A stretch of DNA of 9,418 nucleotides from Smithellaceae bacterium (GTDB taxonomy: Bacteria; Desulfobacterota; Syntrophia; Syntrophales; JAQULV01): assembly GCA_028718405.1 (NCBI GenBank), contig JAQULV010000025.1, forward strand, positions 1 through 9,418, given 5' to 3'. The stretch's first letter is position 1. Each line of letters starts with the position of its first letter. Under the pieces are notes generated by a model. The model had not been told where the DNA came from. It did no database searches and saw nothing but the letters and a program-made list of their open reading frames with translations. Made by a program: the position numbers and the translations under genes. Positions 6,098 to 9,418 of this stretch are shown piece after piece.

Positions 6098-7327
6098 ATG
6101 CCCGTTTACGAATACAGTGCCCTGGATGTAAAAGGCCGCCGGCTGAAAGGCATCACCGACGCGGTAAGCCTGGCCGCCGCGCGACAGAAACTGAGGGAGC
6201 AGGAGATCTATCCCGTCGAGATCAGCGAGGCCTCGTCCGATCAAGACAGGAAGAAATTAACGCTACGCGGCTCACTGGCATCTTTTTCCAAGGTGGGACT
6301 GCGCGAGGTGGCACTCATGACCAGGCAACTGGCGACACTGCTCGGCGCCGGTCTTCCCCTGGTTCAGTCGCTCTCCGCCCTCGTCGTGCAGGCGAGGCAT
6401 CCGCAGTTGAAGAAGACCCTGGCCCAGATCCGCGAGGAGGTAAATGAGGGGAACAGCTTCACCGACAGCATCTCCCACTTCCCGGCCATCTTCCCCCCTT
6501 TTTACGTGAACATGGTCCGGGCCGGCGAGGCATCGGGTACCATCGATCTCGTCCTGGAGCGCCTGGCCGACTTCAGCGAAAGCCAACAGCGCCTGATCAC
6601 CAAGATCAGATCGGCCCTCGCTTATCCGATCCTCATGTTTATCATCGGTTCGATGGCGCTCATCGCGCTGCTTACCTTCGTGGTCCCCAATATCACGAAG
6701 ATCTTCTCCGAGATGCACCAGAGTCTGCCGGTTATTACAATCCTTTTGATCGCCATCAGCGGTTTTCTCAAGTCCTTCTGGTGGATCATCGCCGTCGTAA
6801 TTGCCGCCGCCGTCATAGGTACGAAATACGCCGTGGGCAGCACTTCGCGCGGGGCCTACCTCTGGGATGAGATAAAGTTGAAGCTGCCCCTTTGGGGGGT
6901 CATCAACCAGAAGATCGCCATGGCCCGTTTCAGCAGGACACTGGGAACCCTTCTGCAGAGCGGTGTGCCGCTTCTCACCGCCCTGGACATTGTGAAAAAT
7001 GTTGTGAACAACCGTCTCATCGCCGACGCCATCGGCGTCGCCGCGAAGGACGTCGAGGAAGGGCAGGGTCTGTCGCTATCGCTCGCCAAAGAAGGGATGT
7101 TTCCGCCGATCACCCTCGAGATGATCTCCGTCGGTGAGCAGAGCGGCAATCTCGAAGGGATGCTCTATCGCATTGCCGACGCCTACGAGACGGAGGTCGA
7201 GGCCAATATCCTCTTGATGACCTCGCTTCTGGAGCCGCTGATGATTCTGGTCATGGGTCTGGCTGTGGGGTTCATCGTCATCTCGATTTTGCTTCCCATC
7301 TTCGAGATGAACCAGCTTGTGCGTTAG
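6098..7327 (+). CDS. gspF: Type II secretion system inner-membrane platform protein GspF
   Basis: This 409-residue protein matches the usual GspF/PilC length of ~400. It opens with MPVYEYSALDVKGRRLKG, a typical GspF beginning, and has two tandem T2SF domains at about 71-194 and 274-396. Hydrophobic segments lie at about 171-195, within 211-246 and at about 371-400, consistent with three transmembrane helices. The repeated pattern GAGLPLVQSL and SGVPLLTALD marks equivalent positions of the two domains, as do GEASG and GEQSG. GspF is the polytopic platform that links the cytoplasmic ATPase GspE to pseudopilus assembly. Here it is the first gene of the operon; gspE, usually its upstream neighbour, is not before it. 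The ribosome site is weak: AGGGGAA lies about 12 bases from the ATG. A type IV pilus PilC is possible by domain alone, but the gspGHIJK genes downstream settle it as T2SS. Confidence 0.93.
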   Translation: MPVYEYSALDVKGRRLKGITDAVSLAAARQKLREQEIYPVEISEASSDQDRKKLTLRGSLASFSKVGLREVALMTRQLATLLGAGLPLVQSLSALVVQARHPQLKKTLAQIREEVNEGNSFTDSISHFPAIFPPFYVNMVRAGEASGTIDLVLERLADFSESQQRLITKIRSALAYPILMFIIGSMALIALLTFVVPNITKIFSEMHQSLPVITILLIAISGFLKSFWWIIAVVIAAAVIGTKYAVGSTSRGAYLWDEIKLKLPLWGVINQKIAMARFSRTLGTLLQSGVPLLTALDIVKNVVNNRLIADAIGVAAKDVEEGQGLSLSLAKEGMFPPITLEMISVGEQSGNLEGMLYRIADAYETEVEANILLMTSLLEPLMILVMGLAVGFIVISILLPIFEMNQLVR

Positions 7328-7349
7328 AAAGACGCGCGGATCGCCCGCA

Positions 7350-7355
7350 AAGGAG
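7350..7355 (+). promoter_or_regulatory. Ribosome binding site of gspG
   Basis: AAGGAG lies seven bases before the gspG ATG. It is the strongest site in the operon and precedes the pseudopilin needed in the largest amount. Confidence 0.65.
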
Positions 7356-7362
7356 ATAGATT

Positions 7363-7803
7363 ATGAGAAAAAAACCCGACGAAAGAGGTTTTACGCTGAT
7401 CGAGCTGATGGTCGTCATCGTCATCCTGGGGATCCTGGCGGGACTCATCATCCCCCGGATCATGGGGCGACCCGACGAGGCGAGGCAGGCCAAGGCCCGT
7501 ATGCAGATAGAGGGAATGGAGACGGCACTCAAGCTCTACAAGCTCGATAACGGCAGTTACCCGACGACCGAGCAGGGCCTCCAGGCCTTGGTGGAGCCGC
7601 CCTCGGTGGGACAACTGGCCAAAAACTGGCGCCAAGGTGGGTATCTGGAAAAGAGCAAGGTCCCCAAGGACCCCTGGGATAACGATTTCGTCTACATCTC
7701 GCCGGGGGCGCACGGGGAGTTCGATCTCAGCTCGCTGGGCGCGGATGGGGAGCAGGGGGGCGAAGGTAAAGATAAGGACATCAACAGCTGGGAACTTGAA
7801 TAA
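7363..7803 (+). CDS. gspG: Type II secretion major pseudopilin GspG
   Basis: This 146-residue prepilin has a 9-residue basic leader ending in Gly. Prepilin peptidase would cut at RG^FTLIEL to leave a ~137-residue mature protein with Glu at +5, followed by a long hydrophobic helix ([16 protein letters not shown]). [11 protein letters not shown], then [14 protein letters not shown] and [17 protein letters not shown] near the C-terminus are hallmarks of GspG; the last is the calcium-binding loop. GspG subunits polymerise into the periplasmic pseudopilus that pushes substrates through the outer-membrane secretin. Most GspG proteins have DPWGN at the first C-terminal motif, whereas here it reads DPWDN. 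It has a strong AAGGAG upstream, and its last bases overlap the gspH start. Confidence 0.96.
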   Translation: MRKKPDERGFTLIELMVVIVILGILAGLIIPRIMGRPDEARQAKARMQIEGMETALKLYKLDNGSYPTTEQGLQALVEPPSVGQLAKNWRQGGYLEKSKVPKDPWDNDFVYISPGAHGEFDLSSLGADGEQGGEGKDKDINSWELE

Positions 7804-8317
7804 AGGAAACAAAGGCTACACCTTAATCGAGTTGATCGTCGTCGTCGCCGTTGTGGGTGTCGTCCTGTTCGTAGCCCTGCCAAGGCTCCGCGACGATCTC
7901 TTAAACGACAGCCTCGACGCCGCGGCGCGCCGCATCGAAGGTACCGTGCGTGAGTTGCGAAATGATGCGCTGCGCGAGCAACTCGACTACGTCTTGGAGT
8001 TCGATCTGAACGATAACTCCTTCTATAGCTACGCGACGGACATGACTGCCGAGAAAAGGCAGGAAAGACAGAAAGACGCCTACCATCTCCGCGGCGGCGC
8101 CCGGATTGTCGACTGCGCCTACCAAGGGGGACAGGGACAGACCGACGGCCAGTTCTCCGTCCACATTTACGGAAACAACTGCGTGCAGCCGACGGTCATC
8201 CATCTGCAGAAAGACGATCGGTATCTAACGCTCTACCTGCAGCCGTTCTTAAATTCCGTTGATAGGTTTGAAGGGGCGGTGGAAGTAACGGCAGTCGGAA
8301 AGGTGGAAGGAGAATGA
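7796..8317 (+). CDS. gspH: Type II secretion minor pseudopilin GspH
   Basis: I choose the TTG at 7796, which overlaps the gspG stop (TTGAATAA). It gives a 173-residue protein with a short leader LNKGNKG before the prepilin cut site G^YTLIEL, with Glu at +5. Earlier in-frame starts, such as the ATG at 7637, would add more than 50 residues of out-of-frame gspG shadow. The N-terminal hydrophobic helix is [16 protein letters not shown]. The rest has a GspH-like pattern of a short basic helix ([16 protein letters not shown]) and beta strands ending in a C-terminal GAVEVTAVG. Two cysteines, C107 and C129, could form a disulfide in the periplasm. GspH helps build the tip complex or regulate pseudopilus growth with GspI, J and K. 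Minor pseudopilins diverge fast, so the assignment rests on position in the operon as well as sequence. Confidence 0.85.
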   Translation: MNKGNKGYTLIELIVVVAVVGVVLFVALPRLRDDLLNDSLDAAARRIEGTVRELRNDALREQLDYVLEFDLNDNSFYSYATDMTAEKRQERQKDAYHLRGGARIVDCAYQGGQGQTDGQFSVHIYGNNCVQPTVIHLQKDDRYLTLYLQPFLNSVDRFEGAVEVTAVGKVEGE

Positions 8318-8319
8318 GA

Positions 8320-8724
8320 ATGACAGGATACCTCCGTTCCGTCTCGCCTCCGGAATCCACCATCCGCACGCCGGGTTTCACCTTGATGGAAGTCATGATC
8401 GCGATGGCGGTCCTGGCGATCGCCCTGGTGGCGGCGTTTCAACTGCAGTCCCAGAGCCTCTCCATGACGGACAACTCCCGCTTCCTCACAACGGCATCGC
8501 TGCTGGCGCAGGCCAAGATGACGGAGTTCGAGACGGCCCCTCCCTTGAACCTGCAATCGGGGAAAGGCGATTTCGGAGAGGATTATCCCAGCTTCCGCTG
8601 GCAGGCCGTTGTCTCCGATACGCAACTGGCGTCATTCAAGAAGATCGAGCTCACCGTCACGGACGATACCAGGGCGGACAACGCCTATTCCCTCACCATG
8701 TACCGTTTCACGGGGAAGTCATGA
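8320..8724 (+). CDS. gspI: Type II secretion minor pseudopilin GspI
   Basis: The protein has 134 residues from the ATG at 8320, which has AAGGAG seven bases upstream. An ATG at 8314 overlapping the gspH stop (ATGA) is the alternative and adds two residues, but it sits one base from that ribosome site. The prepilin motif is PG^FTLMEVMIAMAVLAIALVAAF, with Glu at +5. TLMEVMIAMAVLAIAL, followed by an LLAQAKM stretch, is characteristic of GspI. The leader is 19 residues, long for this family. GspI is the central subunit of the GspI-J-K tip complex that starts pseudopilus assembly. It has a typical GspI length (~120-135) and sits in the standard place between gspH and gspJ, overlapping the gspJ start by 4 nt. 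Confidence 0.9.
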   Translation: MTGYLRSVSPPESTIRTPGFTLMEVMIAMAVLAIALVAAFQLQSQSLSMTDNSRFLTTASLLAQAKMTEFETAPPLNLQSGKGDFGEDYPSFRWQAVVSDTQLASFKKIELTVTDDTRADNAYSLTMYRFTGKS

Positions 8725-9374
8725 AGACAGGCAATAAGGGATTCACCTTAATCGAGATCCTCATCGCCATCGTTATTGTGGCGATCGTCTTCTCGTCGGC
8801 CTACGGCGCCTATCGGGCGACGCTGAACATCATCTCGTCCCACCAAAAGGAGGATGAGGCCTACGCCATGGCCAGAACGGCTCTGGACCGGATCATCCAG
8901 GATCTGGGCGCCGCGGCACCCTACAAGGGCGATTTCGAACTCAGCACCCAGCAGCAGGAAATCGACGGCAAGGAGTTCACGACGCTTGTCCTGCGCTCAA
9001 CGGCTCACGTCCCACTGCGGGACGAAGCGGGGGGCGGCGTTGCCAGGATAGAGTATTACGTGGAGAGAGACGAAGACGGAGAGGGTTACCTGCTTCTGCG
9101 CGACGATCGCCGGGAGGGCGAGAGGCGACAGGATAATCAGAAGGAGGGCTACCTGCTCTGTCGGGATGTGCAATCCATCCGGTTCAGGTTTCAAGACGCG
9201 GTGGGACAGATCAGGGACGGTTGGGATTCTCTTTCCGATCAGCCGGAACAGAGGAACAGACTGCCGCAGATCGTGGAGGTGGAGTTGGACCTCGCCGATG
9301 TGCGGCATCCCGAGCTACCCCTGCGCTTTGCGACGAAGGTGTTTTTACCGGTGACGAGTATCGACCATGAATAG
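8721..9374 (+). CDS. gspJ: Type II secretion minor pseudopilin GspJ
   Basis: This 217-residue prepilin has leader MKTGNKG and cut site G^FTLIEI, with Glu at +5, followed by the hydrophobic helix LIAIVIVAIVFSSAYGAY. The segment DEAYAMARTALDRIIQDLG after it resembles the conserved helix of GspJ. The C-terminal LPQIVEVELDL stretch, usual near the end of GspJ, is also present. GspJ joins GspI and GspK in the tip complex. Length (~200) and operon position agree. The gene starts on the last bases of gspI (ATGA) with GGGGAAG just upstream, and its stop overlaps the gspK start. Confidence 0.9.
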   Translation: MKTGNKGFTLIEILIAIVIVAIVFSSAYGAYRATLNIISSHQKEDEAYAMARTALDRIIQDLGAAAPYKGDFELSTQQQEIDGKEFTTLVLRSTAHVPLRDEAGGGVARIEYYVERDEDGEGYLLLRDDRREGERRQDNQKEGYLLCRDVQSIRFRFQDAVGQIRDGWDSLSDQPEQRNRLPQIVEVELDLADVRHPELPLRFATKVFLPVTSIDHE

Positions 9375-9418
9375 GATAATCAATGACAACCGTGGCATCG
9401 CGCTGATCGTAGTCATCC
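9367..9418 (+). CDS. gspK: Type II secretion minor pseudopilin GspK, N-terminal fragment (cut by window end)
   Basis: Only the first 17 codons are present: MNRIINDNRG, then IALIVVI. NRG^IALIVV matches the GspK prepilin cut site, where the +5 Glu of other pseudopilins is replaced by a hydrophobic residue. GspK caps the pseudopilus tip. Its start overlaps the gspJ stop by 8 bases (ATGAATAG), and gspK normally follows gspJ. No strong ribosome site is visible, so translation is probably coupled to gspJ. The identity rests on position and this short motif. Confidence 0.8.
   Translation, partial: MNRIINDNRGIALIVVI

Noticed and set aside
7637..7795. Longer GspH starting at the ATG at 7637
   Set aside because: The extra 53 residues are a frame-shifted reading of gspG and would put a long non-leader sequence before the prepilin cleavage site.
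1..9418. CRISPR array, tRNA, rRNA or insertion sequence
   Set aside because: No regularly spaced direct repeats, cloverleaf-like segments, rRNA sequence or transposase motifs were seen on either strand.

Overview
The window is a G+C-rich (by eye roughly 58-60%) bacterial chromosome segment with dense, co-oriented, overlapping genes. Gene content points to a Gram-negative, probably anaerobic fatty-acid- or aromatic-acid-oxidising bacterium: two acyl-CoA dehydrogenases, an EtfBA pair and a type II secretion pseudopilin operon. A Desulfobacterota/Syntrophales-like host would fit, but this is inferred from gene content and not from a phylogenetic marker.

Region 1 (1-2846, + strand) is an acyl-CoA oxidation module. 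It holds the C-terminal part of an acyl-CoA dehydrogenase, then etfB, then an etfA that overlaps etfB by 4 nt. This EtfA does not stop at the usual ~330 residues. It continues in frame into an XRE-type helix-turn-helix and a C-terminal cupin, giving 528 residues.

Region 2 (2847-2988) is a convergent intergenic gap with one compact hairpin and no T tract.

Region 3 (2989-5897, - strand) is a second module read toward the first. Its order is a free-standing XRE-cupin protein, homologous to the tail of the EtfA fusion, then a full-length acyl-CoA dehydrogenase, then a divergent NAD(P)-dependent glycerol-3-phosphate dehydrogenase (gpsA-like) that starts at a GTG overlapping the dehydrogenase stop codon. 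The same XRE-cupin architecture therefore occurs twice within 3.5 kb, once as a separate gene beside an acyl-CoA dehydrogenase and once welded to the dehydrogenase's electron acceptor.

Region 4 (5898-6097) is a ~200 bp divergent intergenic region. It contains a plausible sigma70-like promoter for the XRE-cupin operon, spanned by a short inverted repeat, and a weaker candidate promoter for the operon on the other side.

Region 5 (6098 to the window end, + strand) is a type II secretion operon: gspF (inner-membrane platform), gspG (major pseudopilin), gspH, gspI and gspJ (minor pseudopilins), and the first codons of gspK. Most junctions from gspG onward overlap or nearly overlap. gspC, gspD and gspE are not in the window.

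The most unusual item is the EtfA-XRE-cupin fusion and its free-standing paralogue across the convergent junction. It suggests, but does not prove, a regulator physically tied to the electron-transfer step of acyl-CoA oxidation.
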